64,000 nt of DNA from positions 496,001 through 560,000 of the forward strand of contig CAVRXQ010000007.1 in NCBI GenBank assembly GCA_963725215.1, given 5' to 3'. A program made the translations under genes and the position numbers. This stretch comes from CAVRXQ01 sp963725215 (GTDB taxonomy: Bacteria > Actinomycetota > Acidimicrobiia > Acidimicrobiales > Bog-793). Positions 1 through 9,056 of the stretch are shown here, in pieces (position 1 is the stretch's first letter; every line of letters starts with the position of its first letter). Under the pieces are notes generated by a model. That model saw only the letters and a list, made by a program, of their open reading frames with translations, was not told the DNA's origin and did not search any database.

Positions 1-1937
1 TCTTCTGTCGTCAGTTCTCCTTGCGCGGCTTTCAGCTCGAGCGAGCTCACGTCGGGGAGGAATTCGTGCAGTGGGGGATCCAACAGGCGCACCGTCACGG
101 GGAGTCCGTCCATCGCCTCCAAGATCTCGACGAAGTCGAAGCGCTGCGCGACGCGCAGTTCTTCCAGTGCGGCGGTCTCATCTGACGGATCCGAAGCGAG
201 GATCATGCGGCGCACGATCGGGAGGCGATCCTCGGCGAGGAACATGTGCTCGGTGCGGCAAAGTCCGATTCCCTCCGCGCCGAGCCGGCGCGCGTTGTCG
301 GCGTCCGGACCGTTGTCCGCGTTCGCCCGCACGCCGAGGCGACCTGCCCGGATCTCGTCCGCCCACGAGAGCAGCGTCGTGAGCTCCTCGGAGGGTCGCG
401 CGCCGGAGAGCTCGACGGGTCCGATAACGACGATGCCAGAGGTGCCGTCGATCGAGATCACGTCGCCTTCGTTGACGACGGTGCCGCCGACCCGAAAGCG
501 GTCGCGCTCGATCTGCAGGGCGTGCGCTCCGACCACCGCGGGCTTTCCCCAGCCCCGGGCGACGACGGCGGCGTGCGAGACGAGGCCACCTCGGGCGGTG
601 AGCAGGCCCGAAGCCGCAAGCATCCCGTGCACGTCGTCGGGGGACGTCTCCGCGCGGACAAGGATCACCTCTTCTCCGGCGCGCGCGAGCTCGACCGCCC
701 GATCCGCGCGCAACACGACCTTCCCGACAGCCGCGCCCGGAGACGCGCCGAGGCCGCGCGTCAAGACCTCGAAGTCGCTGCTCGCGAACTGTGGGTGGAG
801 CACGCCGTCGACGTGCTCCGCGCTCACGCGCATCACCGCCTCTGGTCTCGAGAGCTTGATGACCGGGTCGTCGACCATCTCGACGGCCATGCGCAGCGCG
901 GCCCGTCCGGTGCGCTTCCCGACGCGGGTTTGGAGCATCCAGAGCTTTTCCGAGTCGATCGTGAACTCGGTGTCGCACATGTCGCGGTAGTGCCGTTCGA
1001 GGCGGGCGAAGATGTCGAGCAGCTCCGCGTAGACCTCGGGGAAATCGCGGCCCAAGGCCGCGAGCGGCTCGGTGTTGCGCGTCCCGGCGACGACATCTTC
1101 TCCTTGTGCGTTGACGAGGAAGTCGCCGTACGGTCGGTTTTCCCCGGTCGCCGGGTCGCGGGTGAAGCCGACCCCCGTGCCCGATCGGTCGTTGCGGTTG
1201 CCGAAGACCATCGCCTGGACGGTCACCGCGGTGCCGAGGTCGTCGCGGATGCGCTCACGCTTGCGATAGGCGATCGCTCGCGGGGCGTTCCAGGAGTTGA
1301 AGACCGCCTCGATCGCCCCGCGCAGCTGCGCCGTCGGGTCCTGGGGGAATGGGGTTCCGGATAAGCGCTTCACGAGTTCCAAGTACTCACCGCACATCGC
1401 GACGAGGATTTCTGCCGGGATCTCCGCGTCAACGGCTGCGCCGGCTTGCGCGCGCGCCTTTTCCAAGGCTTCCTCGAAACCCGTCTTGTCGAGACCGACC
1501 ACGATCGAGGCGTACATCTCGATGAAACGGCGGTAGCAGTCGTAGGCGAAGCGGTCGCCGGCGGTCTGCTTGGCGAGGCCGACCACCGAGCGGTCGTTGA
1601 GCCCGAGATTCAAGACCGTGTCCATCATCCCGGGCATCGAGATCTCCGCTCCGGAGCGCACGGAGACGAGCAACGGGTCCTCCGCGTCGCCGATTCGGCG
1701 CCCCATCCGCTCTTCGAGCACGGCGACGTGCGCGTCGACTTCTTCTGTGAGGCCATCGGGCCAGCCGTGCGCGAGGTACTCGCGGCAGGTCTCGGTCGAG
1801 ATCGTGAAGCCGTGGGGGACCGGCAGATGCAACACCGAGGTCATCTCGGCGAGGCTCGCCCCTTTTCCGCCGAGTAGGGCGTTGAGCTCGCGTGGCTCGA
1901 CGTCGTGATGGTGGTCGAAGTCAAAGACGTGGGTCAC
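1..1937 (-). CDS. ppdK: Pyruvate, phosphate dikinase (C-terminus beyond left edge)
   Basis: This enzyme interconverts pyruvate, ATP and phosphate with phosphoenolpyruvate, AMP and pyrophosphate in the cytoplasm. The GTG start at 1937 gives VTHVFDFDHH, followed by the GGKGASLAEM nucleotide-binding segment and SVRSGAEISMPGMMDTVLNLG, all typical of the N-terminal ATP-grasp domain. The phosphohistidine motif GGLVSHAAVVARGWGKP sits near residues 450-466 and places the catalytic histidine at residue 455, the same number as in the Clostridium symbiosum enzyme. About 645 residues are inside the window. The family is usually near 880, so the C-terminal PEP/pyruvate barrel is largely off the left edge. 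It is the last visible gene of the uppS-recO-glyS-ppdK run, 44 bases after glyS. Confidence 0.95.
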   Translation of the reverse strand, partial: MTHVFDFDHHHDVEPRELNALLGGKGASLAEMTSVLHLPVPHGFTISTETCREYLAHGWPDGLTEEVDAHVAVLEERMGRRIGDAEDPLLVSVRSGAEISMPGMMDTVLNLGLNDRSVVGLAKQTAGDRFAYDCYRRFIEMYASIVVGLDKTGFEEALEKARAQAGAAVDAEIPAEILVAMCGEYLELVKRLSGTPFPQDPTAQLRGAIEAVFNSWNAPRAIAYRKRERIRDDLGTAVTVQAMVFGNRNDRSGTGVGFTRDPATGENRPYGDFLVNAQGEDVVAGTRNTEPLAALGRDFPEVYAELLDIFARLERHYRDMCDTEFTIDSEKLWMLQTRVGKRTGRAALRMAVEMVDDPVIKLSRPEAVMRVSAEHVDGVLHPQFASSDFEVLTRGLGASPGAAVGKVVLRADRAVELARAGEEVILVRAETSPDDVHGMLAASGLLTARGGLVSHAAVVARGWGKPAVVGAHALQIERDRFRVGGTVVNEGDVISIDGTSGIVVIGPVELSGARPSEELTTLLSWADEIRAGRLGVRANADNGPDADNARRLGAEGIGLCRTEHMFLAEDRLPIVRRMILASDPSDETAALEELRVAQRFDFVEILEAMDGLPVTVRLLDPPLHEFLPDVSSLELKAAQGELTTE

Positions 1938-1981
1938 GCGACTCCGCCTTTCTCTCTTCGGCGGTGGAGATTGTTCGAAGA

Positions 1982-3329
1982 TTACGTCGCAATCCGGTCG
2001 GAGAGTTCGGCGACGACGTTCTCGATCGGCAGGCGCACCTGCTCGGTCGTGTCGCGCTCACGGATCGTGACGGCACCGTCGTCGATGCTCTCGAAGTCGA
2101 CGGTGACGCAGTACGGCGTGCCGATCTCGTCTTGTCGGCGGTACCGCCGCCCGATCGACTGTGTCGTGTCGTACTCACACATGAACTTTTCTTGACAGCG
2201 TTTCAGCACGTCCTTCGAGATCTCTTCGAGCGATTCTTTTTTCGAAAGCGGCAGCACCGCCACTTGGAATGGCGAGATCTCGGGATGTAGACGTAACACG
2301 ACGCGCCGCTCTCCGGCGACGACGTCTTCGTCGTATGCGGCAAGGAGGAACGCCATCATCGCCCTCGTCGCGCCTGCGGCGGGCTCGATCACGTACGGCG
2401 TGTAGCGCTCGTTCGTCGACGAATCGAAGTACTCGAGACGGACGCCGGAGTGCTCGCTGTGGGCGCGCAAGTCGTAGTCGGTCCTGTTTGCGATCCCTTC
2501 GAGTTCGCCCCAGCCCCAGGGGAACGCGAACTCGATGTCGGTCGTCTGGCTCGAGTAGTCCGCGAGGTCTTCCTTCGCGTGATCGTGGAAGCGCAGCAGC
2601 TGTTCTCCGATGCCGTAGCGCCGATACCAGGCCATGCGTTCTTCACGCCAGTAGTCGAACCACTTTCCCGCCTCGTCGGGCGGGACGAAGTACTCGAGTT
2701 CCATCATCTCGAACTCCCGGGTGCGGAAGACGAAGTTCCCCGGGGTGATCTCGTTGCGGAACCCGCGCCCGATTTGCGCGATGCCGAATGGCGGTTTCAG
2801 TCTCATCGTCGTCATCACGTTCAAGAAGTTGACGAACATGCCCTGTGCGGTTTCCGGTCGCAAGTACGCGACGGCACTTTCGTCGTCGATCGGGCCGACG
2901 AAGGTCTTGAACATCAAGTTGAACGGGCGAGCTTCGGTGAGGTCCGTCGAGCCGCAGTTCGGGCAGGTGCCGCTGATCTCATCGGCGCGCCAACGCTCGT
3001 GGCAGTTTTTGCAGTCGACGAGGGGGTCGGCGAAGGTCTCGAGGTGTCCGGAGGCCTCCCAGACCTTCGGGTTTGTCAAGATCGCCGCGTCGATCGGGAC
3101 GATCTCGTCGCGCTCGCGCACGACGGCGCGCCACCAGGCGTCCTTCACGTTGCGGAGCATCGAGCGCGCCGAGCGGTCCGTAGTCGTAGGTGGATCGCAA
3201 CCCGCCGTAAATCTCGGCGGAGGGGAAGACGAAGCCCCGGCGCTTTGCCAGGTTGACGATCGTCTCAAAGCGGTCGGTCCCGTTCGCGCTCGAAACAGCC
3301 TCGGTTTCTTCGGGCTCGGTCGCCGTCAT
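1982..3329 (-). CDS. glyS: Glycyl-tRNA synthetase, interrupted by one extra base
   Basis: This is the single-chain (alpha2) class II glycyl-tRNA synthetase. Reading starts at 3329 with MTATEPEETEAVSSANG and continues through RRGFVFPSAEIYGGLRSTYDYGPLGAL. The frame then breaks, and the protein resumes in the next frame at LRNVKDAWWRAVVRERDEI and runs to the stop at 1982. Between YGPLG and RNVK there are 13 bases where 12 are expected, so one base, probably the C at plus-strand 3161, is extra. Without it the protein would be 448 residues, normal for the family. The motifs on both sides are fully conserved (CxxC pair near 2960-3000, KVWEASGH, RPETAQGMF, GRGFRNEITP). The gene is essential, so a sequencing or assembly error is more likely than a broken gene. 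Confidence 0.9.
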
Positions 3330-3396
3330 TCGCCGAGGATAACAGCCCAGGTGGGAGCCACTTTCGGTATGCAGATCCGGGGTCTAAGTGCGACGG

Positions 3397-4128
3397 CTAC
3401 GCGGAGAGGTGTGCTTCAGCGAGGTGGTGACGGGCGGAGCGCAGCCGGCGGTCGAGGTGACGCTCGACCGCACCGAGCGCGAGTCGCTCGAGCGCGACGA
3501 TCTCGGGGCCGCTCGCTTCCTGAAGTGCCCGCGCGAGCCCGCCGGAGGTGACGGCGCGGGCAAGCGCGACGACGTCAGGGCCGACCGCCTGGCCGCGCCG
3601 GCAGTTCGCGCAGAGGAAGCCACCGTTTGCGGCGTCGAAGGCGACGAGCGGCTCTTGCGAACCGCAGCTCGCGCAGCGATCGGCGACGACGCCGACGCCT
3701 TCTGTGGCGAGCAGCTTCAAACAGAACGCCGCCAGCACGAGGCGAGAACCGGTCGACTCGAGCGAGCGCAGTGCTCCGACGAGCAGGCGGTACAGGTCGG
3801 GGGACTGCTGGTGGTCGACGGTCGACTGGTCGGTGATCTCTGCCATCGTCATCGCCGCGTCGAGCCGTCCGAGGTCGGCTCGGATGCGCGCGAAGACGTC
3901 GAGGACCTCGACCTGGTTGACGACGTCGAGCTCCCGTCCCCGCCAAGCCATGAAGTCGATGTGGGTGAGCGGTTCCGTGCGGGCGCCGAGGCGACTTTTC
4001 ACCTTGCGCACCCCCTTCGCAACCGCCCGCACCTTGCCGTGCTCGAGTGTCAGCACCGTCGCGATGCGATCGGCCTCTCCGAGGCGGATCGTGCGCAAAA
4101 CGACGCCTTGGTCGCGATAGTTCGCCAC
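3397..4128 (-). CDS. recO: DNA repair protein RecO
   Basis: A 243-residue RecO, which loads RecA onto SSB-covered single-stranded DNA together with RecR. The N-terminal OB fold (YRDQGVVLRTIRLGEADRI) is followed by the helical domain. The C-terminal half has a four-cysteine zinc site, CASCGSQ near residue 155 and LCANCR near residue 177. The length matches the family. It lies just after the small membrane gene that overlaps uppS, an arrangement common in actinobacteria, and upstream of glyS, suggesting one transcript for 5078 down to 1. No sequence oddities. Confidence 0.93.
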   Translation of the reverse strand: MANYRDQGVVLRTIRLGEADRIATVLTLEHGKVRAVAKGVRKVKSRLGARTEPLTHIDFMAWRGRELDVVNQVEVLDVFARIRADLGRLDAAMTMAEITDQSTVDHQQSPDLYRLLVGALRSLESTGSRLVLAAFCLKLLATEGVGVVADRCASCGSQEPLVAFDAANGGFLCANCRRGQAVGPDVVALARAVTSGGLARALQEASGPEIVALERLALGAVERHLDRRLRSARHHLAEAHLSA

Positions 4129-4131
4129 TAA

Positions 4132-4350
4132 TCAGGCCGCATGGATGCGGCCGCCGAGGATGATGAGCACCAAGCCGGCGAGGACGAGCGGGATGAATAA
4201 AGCGGCGGGTGTGTACCCCGATTCGGCGAGGAGCGCCAAAAAGGCGATCGCGAGAATGCCGAGGACGATGCCCGAGAGGCGCCCAGCGTGCTCCCACAGC
4301 CATTGCCGACGCGAGACGAGGGCGTTGTCCTCGACCGCTTGGCCCGTCAT
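4132..4350 (-). CDS. Small two-helix membrane protein
   Basis: A 72-residue protein of unknown function. A charged N-terminus (MTGQAVEDNALVSRRQWLWEHAGR) is followed by two hydrophobic segments, about residues 26-43 and 50-66, separated by a short SGYTP turn. Its ATG overlaps the uppS stop by four bases (ATGA) and its stop lies three bases before recO, so it is almost certainly translated within the uppS-recO transcript. I do not recognise a named family. It has the shape of a small inner-membrane accessory protein, and the location next to undecaprenyl diphosphate synthase may be only positional. Confidence 0.7.
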   Translation of the reverse strand: MTGQAVEDNALVSRRQWLWEHAGRLSGIVLGILAIAFLALLAESGYTPAALFIPLVLAGLVLIILGGRIHAA

Positions 4351-5078
4351 CGCTTGACCTTTCCATAGCGCCGCTCACGGTGCTGGTACTCGCGCACCGC
4401 GTCGAAGAGGTGGTCGCGATCGAAGTCCGGCCACAACACGTCAGTGAACACGAGTTCGGAGTACGCGAGTTCCCACAACAAGAAGTTCGAGATCCGGTAC
4501 TCACCCGAGGTGCGGATGATGAGGTCGGGATCGGGCATGTCCGGGTAGTACAGGTGCGCCCGGATCTGCCTTTCGTCGACCTTGTCCGCCGGGACGCGGT
4601 CCGCGACGAGGGCACGGACCGAGTCGACGATCTCTGCGCGCCCGCCGTAGTTGAAACAGATCGTGAACGTGAGGCGTGAGTTCTTCGCGGTGAGCTCTTC
4701 GGCCTCGGTCATCTGGCGCGCGATCCGTCGCGGCACGCGCCAGTCCTTTCTGCCGGCGAATCGAATCCGCACGCCTCTTTCGTGCAGCGAGTCTCGATGC
4801 CTGGACAGGATGCGCTCGTTGAAGTTCATCAGGAAGCGCACTTCATCGGGCGGCCTTCTCCAGTTCTCGGTGGAAAAGGCGTAGACGGTGAACCACTCGA
4901 CGCCGAGTTCCAAGATGCCGTCGATCACCCTGAACAAGGCGTCTTCGCCAGCTTCGTGCCCCGCGGTCCTCGGCAGGCTTCTTTGGGCCGCCCACCTTCC
5001 GTTGCCGTCCATCACAACGGCGATGTGGCGGGGGATTCGCCTCAGATCAATCCCATCTACCGATTGCGAGGGTGACAC
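4347..5078 (-). CDS. uppS: Isoprenyl (undecaprenyl) diphosphate synthase
   Basis: A cis-prenyltransferase that makes the polyprenyl diphosphate carrier for cell-wall synthesis. HIAVVMDGNGRWA near residues 14-26 holds the catalytic aspartate, and the second signature RTSGEYRISNFLLWELAY sits near residue 195. I chose the GTG at 5078 (VSPSQSVDGIDLRRIPRH), which gives 243 residues, typical for the family. The same frame stays open upstream into cysH, but that part is antisense to a real gene and is not conserved sequence. It is first in the minus-strand run and is divergent from cysH, so its promoter must lie within 5079-5192. Confidence 0.93.
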   Translation of the reverse strand: MSPSQSVDGIDLRRIPRHIAVVMDGNGRWAAQRSLPRTAGHEAGEDALFRVIDGILELGVEWFTVYAFSTENWRRPPDEVRFLMNFNERILSRHRDSLHERGVRIRFAGRKDWRVPRRIARQMTEAEELTAKNSRLTFTICFNYGGRAEIVDSVRALVADRVPADKVDERQIRAHLYYPDMPDPDLIIRTSGEYRISNFLLWELAYSELVFTDVLWPDFDRDHLFDAVREYQHRERRYGKVKR

Positions 5079-5192
5079 TGCAGCGAGGCTACTTCGGGCG
5101 CCTGCTGGCCCAAGTGTCGTGCAAGGCCGGTCGGTCGCGATTCGCGGTCGTGCCGAGGAGTCAGTTTGCTTGTCAGGTAGCGTCGATGCTGG
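5079..5192. promoter_or_regulatory. Divergent promoter region between uppS and cysH
   Basis: A 114-base spacer between two genes that start back to back. It must contain the start signals for the uppS-recO-glyS-ppdK run (minus) and for cysH (plus). I could not pick out convincing -35/-10 boxes or a clear ribosome-binding site for cysH, so only the region is called. Confidence 0.4.
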
Positions 5193-5879
5193 ATGAGTCA
5201 GGCGCGCGAGAACGTTACCGAACGGCCTTCGCCGATCGAGGAGTACGCGGCGATTGGCGCGCGCCTCGACGGCAAAAACGCCGACGAGATCTGTCGTTGG
5301 GCGATCGAGCGATTCGGGCGTGACCTCGTCGTCGCCGCTTCGTTCCAAGACTGCGTGCTCATCGACGTCGTTCATCGCGTCGATCCAGGCGCCGAGTTCG
5401 TCTTCTTGGACACCTGCTTCCACTTCCCAGAGACGCTCTCGTTCGTCGACGAGGTGGCCGAGCGGTACGGGCTCAACCTCACCGTGCTGCGGCCGTCGAT
5501 CCCCCTCGACGAGTCTCCGTGCGGCTCGCCTCGTTGTTGCGAGCTTCGCAAGGTCGAACCGCTGAACGCGACGTTGCGGGAGAAGTCCGCTTGGATCACG
5601 GGGCTGAAGCGCGTCGACACGCCCGAGCGGGCGAACGCCCCGGTCGTCTCCTTCGACGAGCTTCGCGAGGTGGTGAAGGTCAACCCGCTCGCCGCGTGGA
5701 GCGACGACGACATCGACGAGTACGTCGCCGAACACCAACTTCCGCGCCATCCTCTCAACGCGAAGGGCTACGTCTCCATCGGTTGTGCTCCGACGACCCG
5801 CCCGATCGCATCCGGCGAAGATCCCCGGGTGGGAAGGTGGCCGGACTCGGACAAGACCGAGTGCGGCCTGCACCTCTGA
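5193..5879 (+). CDS. cysH: Phosphoadenylyl/adenylyl-sulfate reductase (CysH family)
   Basis: A 228-residue assimilatory sulfate-activation reductase that reduces APS or PAPS to sulfite. The PP-loop-type fold is visible (LVVAASFQDCVLIDVV near residues 45-60; FLDTCFHFPETL near 71-82) and the catalytic cysteine lies in ECGLH near the C-terminus (Cys224). Iron-sulfur APS reductases carry CC plus CxxC. Here Cys115-Cys116 and Cys198 are present, but the last position is threonine (IGCAPTTRP, Thr201). Known family members of the Fe-S class have cysteine there, and PAPS-type enzymes lack all four, so this protein sits between the two patterns. It is transcribed alone, divergent from uppS. Confidence 0.88.
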   Translation: MSQARENVTERPSPIEEYAAIGARLDGKNADEICRWAIERFGRDLVVAASFQDCVLIDVVHRVDPGAEFVFLDTCFHFPETLSFVDEVAERYGLNLTVLRPSIPLDESPCGSPRCCELRKVEPLNATLREKSAWITGLKRVDTPERANAPVVSFDELREVVKVNPLAAWSDDDIDEYVAEHQLPRHPLNAKGYVSIGCAPTTRPIASGEDPRVGRWPDSDKTECGLHL

Positions 5880-5960
5880 GGGCAATCCAAGGCCAGAAGT
5901 CCCACGCAGATCTGGGCGGTCCCCTAGAGCCGGTACACCCTCGTCGTAGGCTGCGCCGAA

Positions 5961-8900
5961 GTGTCCGGCAGGGTGTCATTGGTGCGATACGACGACGCCG
6001 CCGGCGCGCTCGAGTCGGCTATCCGTGATCGAAAGGCGGATGACCCGCTTGCCGCGGTGACCGTCGTCGTCTCGTCACGGCGCATCGGCCAGTCGCTTCG
6101 TCACCGATTCGCCCGCGCACACCAGGCGAATGGGCGCACCGGCATCGCGAACGTCCGTTTCACCACGCTGGCCGATCTCGCAGACGAGTTCGGCGGGACG
6201 AGGTGTCGCTCGAGCGGCCGGAGCAGATTGACGAGATCCGCGCTCGGAGCGGCCGCCCGCGGCGCGCTGGCCGTCGAGCCTGGTTTCCTCGCCGCGGTCG
6301 CCGATCAACCCTCGACCGAGGCAGAGCTCGTCGCGCTGTACGAGGAGCTTCGTCAGCACGGAGACGCCGCGATCGAGCTGCTCGAGGGTCGCAGATCTTC
6401 GGGCCGCGACCTCGCGCGCATTTTTCGAGTAATGCGATCCCGACTCGCCGAAAGCTTCTTCGACGACGCCGACCTCGTCGACGCCGCGGTCGCGGCCATC
6501 GGCCAGCAACATCCGGAGGAGGTCGTCGTGGGATCCGTTGTTGTGCATCTTCCCGAACGTGCCCGACCCGACGAGTGTCGGCTCATCGCCGCGGTCGCTA
6601 ACGAGTGCGACCTCGTCGTCCACGTCGGTCTGACGGGGGACGCAATGGCAGACGTGGTGAGTCTTCGGATCGCCGGCGCGCTGAAAGAAGTGGGACTCGA
6701 CTCGCCGCCGATTCCACGGATGCCTGGGTCAGGCGACGCGGTCAACGACGTCGTTCACATGACGGCCGAAAGGATCGAGGCGCCCGACGTCGAGGCAGAG
6801 GTGCGCGCGGTGGTGCGCGTGGTGATCGATCACATCGAAAGCGGAGGGGCTCCGACTCGCGTCGCTCTTTTCTATCCGTCAGCGAAGAGCTATCTAGGCA
6901 CTCTCGCTTCCGTGCTCGATGAGGCGCAGATCGCGTGGAGCGGCCGATCTCCACGTCGGGTCGTTGAGTCGCCCGCCGCTCGAATCCTGCTCGGAGCAGC
7001 CGAGCTCGCGGAAGTCGGGTTGGAAAGGGAACGGGTGATCGCGTGGTTGAACTCGGCGCCGACGATCGACGCCGAAGGCGATCTCGTCCCCGTTGGCTTG
7101 TTCGATCGGGTGACCCGTCTCGCCGGCGTGACGTCGGGAAGTGCGACCGAGTGGCACCGTCACCTCCAAGAGCTCGCGGAGCGCCTGTCTTGGCGCACGA
7201 GTGAGGCTGTCTCTTCTGGACGCGACGAGGAGACCGGGCGTGAGATCGCCGCCAAGCCAAGAAGCGACCGCGACGTCGCGATCGAGCTGGATGCGTTCAT
7301 CGCGGAACTCGAGTGCTACTGCGAACAGGCGAGACGGGCCGGGACGTGGGAGGACCTTGAGTCATTGGCGCGGGGCGTGCTGCGGAGATACCTCGGGTGG
7401 AGCAGCGACAAAGACTCGCCGCGCGACGGTGCAGACGCGCTCGTCGACGCGGCGCTTTCGGAACTCGGCGGACTGGGGCCGATCGAGCCAAGAGCCGACA
7501 TCGCCCGATTTGCCGCGGCGCTCGAGGGGGCTCTCGAGCGCGTCTCTGTCTACGAGGGGCGGCTTTCGTACGGCGTTGGGGTGGGGAATCTCTTCGATTC
7601 TGTCGGGCTTGATCTCGACCTGGCGGTGATTCTTGGAGGAGTGGAAGGAGAGTTGCCGCCGCGGCCCCGGTCGTCGCCGTTGCTCTCGATCGAGGACCGA
7701 GCCGCGCTCGGCCTCGAGGCCGCGACGCCGGAGGCGGCGAGCACAGCCGCGCGCCATGCGCTCGTCGCGCTCGCGGAATCCTCGCGACGCGCGGTCTGCA
7801 CTTGGCGACTGCGCGATTCCTCGGACGCGAGGGCGCGCGTGCGGTCGCGGTTCTTCGGACACGACGACGTTCCCGTGGCTCCGAGCCCCGTGGCGGTCCT
7901 GAAATCGATCGCATCGGGCGGAGAGACCGCGATTGGCGAGTCTGAGCTCGTCGCGGCGACTCTCCTCGAACTGCGCGCGGTGAGACGACGGCTACGGTCG
8001 TTCCACCTCGTGGGCTCCGATCCCGATCTCCGGACTGCGCTGCGCGTCGTCACTTCGCGCGTCGCCCATCGATTCGACAGGTACGACGGCAGGGTCGAAT
8101 CCGCCGCGAGCATCGAATCCGGTCGGATCCTCTCACCGACGACGCTCCAAAACTACGCCTGCTGTCCTTTCCGCTACTTCCTTTCGTCCGAGCTCGGCGT
8201 CGATGTCGTCGACGAGCCAGAGACACGGACGATGATCGATCGGCGCGACCGGGGCTCGATCGTTCACGAAGTGCTCGAACGCTTCGTATCCGACCTGATC
8301 GACGAAACCGGCGATGTCGACACCTCCGACACCGCCGAGCATCTAGCTGCCGTTGCCTATCAAGTTTTCGGTCGATACGAGCGCCTCGGCCGCACCGGGG
8401 CCGCGGTCCTCTGGCAACGCGAGAAGCGCGATTTGCTGGCGCTCTTGGAACAGGAACGACTCGCGGACGCGAGCCGACGAAGCGAAGAGGGGCGTCGCCC
8501 GATCGCACTCGAGTGGTCATTCGGCATCGGTGATGACCCACCGCTCGAGATTCCCGTGGGTTCGGGGAACGTCGCGTTCAGGGGCAAGGTCGATCGGATC
8601 GATCGTGGACGAAACCGCGAGCTCTTGGTCGTCGACTACAAAACGGGACGTTCGAAGTCGTTCGACGGACTCGACGTCGACCCCCTTGACGCAGGCCGTC
8701 ACCTCCAACTCGCGGTCTACTCGCTTGCCGTACGCGCACTTGTCGATAAAGACGCGCCAGTTTCTGCGAGCTATCGCTTCTTGGACGAAGGAGGAGCAGA
8801 AAGGACCGTGATCCTCGACGACGACCTCGTTGCCAAGACGAGCGAGGTTGTCGGCGTCATCGCGGACGGAGTGCGGGCCGGACTCTTCCCGTTCAATCCT

Positions 8901-9056
8901 GGAGAGCCGGTGTGGTGGGGAACCTTCCAGAACTGCGCGTACTGCGACTTCGACTCGGTGTGTCCGCCCGATCGCGACGATTTCTGGGAGGAAGCGAGCA
9001 GAGACTCCGATCTGGCGGCATACGTCGCGCTCGACGCCGGTGACGACGATGGGTGA
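5961..9056 (+). CDS. AddB-like helicase-nuclease subunit with Fe-S nuclease domain
   Basis: A 1031-residue protein with an AddB/RecB-type layout for processing double-strand DNA ends. The N-terminal helicase-like half has no recognisable Walker A motif, so it is probably a non-hydrolysing scaffold. The C-terminal PD-(D/E)XK nuclease is clear: SPTTLQNYACCPFRYFL near residue 720, GSIVHEVLERF, GKVDRIDRG, then LLVVDYKTG near residue 895. A final NCAYCDFDSVC supplies three more cysteines for a 4Fe-4S cluster like that of AddB. It uses a GTG start (VSGRVSLVRYDD). Its stop overlaps the next gene by eight bases, and it forms one operon with the AddA-like and DinG-like genes. Confidence 0.82.
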   Translation: MSGRVSLVRYDDAAGALESAIRDRKADDPLAAVTVVVSSRRIGQSLRHRFARAHQANGRTGIANVRFTTLADLADEFGGTRCRSSGRSRLTRSALGAAARGALAVEPGFLAAVADQPSTEAELVALYEELRQHGDAAIELLEGRRSSGRDLARIFRVMRSRLAESFFDDADLVDAAVAAIGQQHPEEVVVGSVVVHLPERARPDECRLIAAVANECDLVVHVGLTGDAMADVVSLRIAGALKEVGLDSPPIPRMPGSGDAVNDVVHMTAERIEAPDVEAEVRAVVRVVIDHIESGGAPTRVALFYPSAKSYLGTLASVLDEAQIAWSGRSPRRVVESPAARILLGAAELAEVGLERERVIAWLNSAPTIDAEGDLVPVGLFDRVTRLAGVTSGSATEWHRHLQELAERLSWRTSEAVSSGRDEETGREIAAKPRSDRDVAIELDAFIAELECYCEQARRAGTWEDLESLARGVLRRYLGWSSDKDSPRDGADALVDAALSELGGLGPIEPRADIARFAAALEGALERVSVYEGRLSYGVGVGNLFDSVGLDLDLAVILGGVEGELPPRPRSSPLLSIEDRAALGLEAATPEAASTAARHALVALAESSRRAVCTWRLRDSSDARARVRSRFFGHDDVPVAPSPVAVLKSIASGGETAIGESELVAATLLELRAVRRRLRSFHLVGSDPDLRTALRVVTSRVAHRFDRYDGRVESAASIESGRILSPTTLQNYACCPFRYFLSSELGVDVVDEPETRTMIDRRDRGSIVHEVLERFVSDLIDETGDVDTSDTAEHLAAVAYQVFGRYERLGRTGAAVLWQREKRDLLALLEQERLADASRRSEEGRRPIALEWSFGIGDDPPLEIPVGSGNVAFRGKVDRIDRGRNRELLVVDYKTGRSKSFDGLDVDPLDAGRHLQLAVYSLAVRALVDKDAPVSASYRFLDEGGAERTVILDDDLVAKTSEVVGVIADGVRAGLFPFNPGEPVWWGTFQNCAYCDFDSVCPPDRDDFWEEASRDSDLAAYVALDAGDDDG

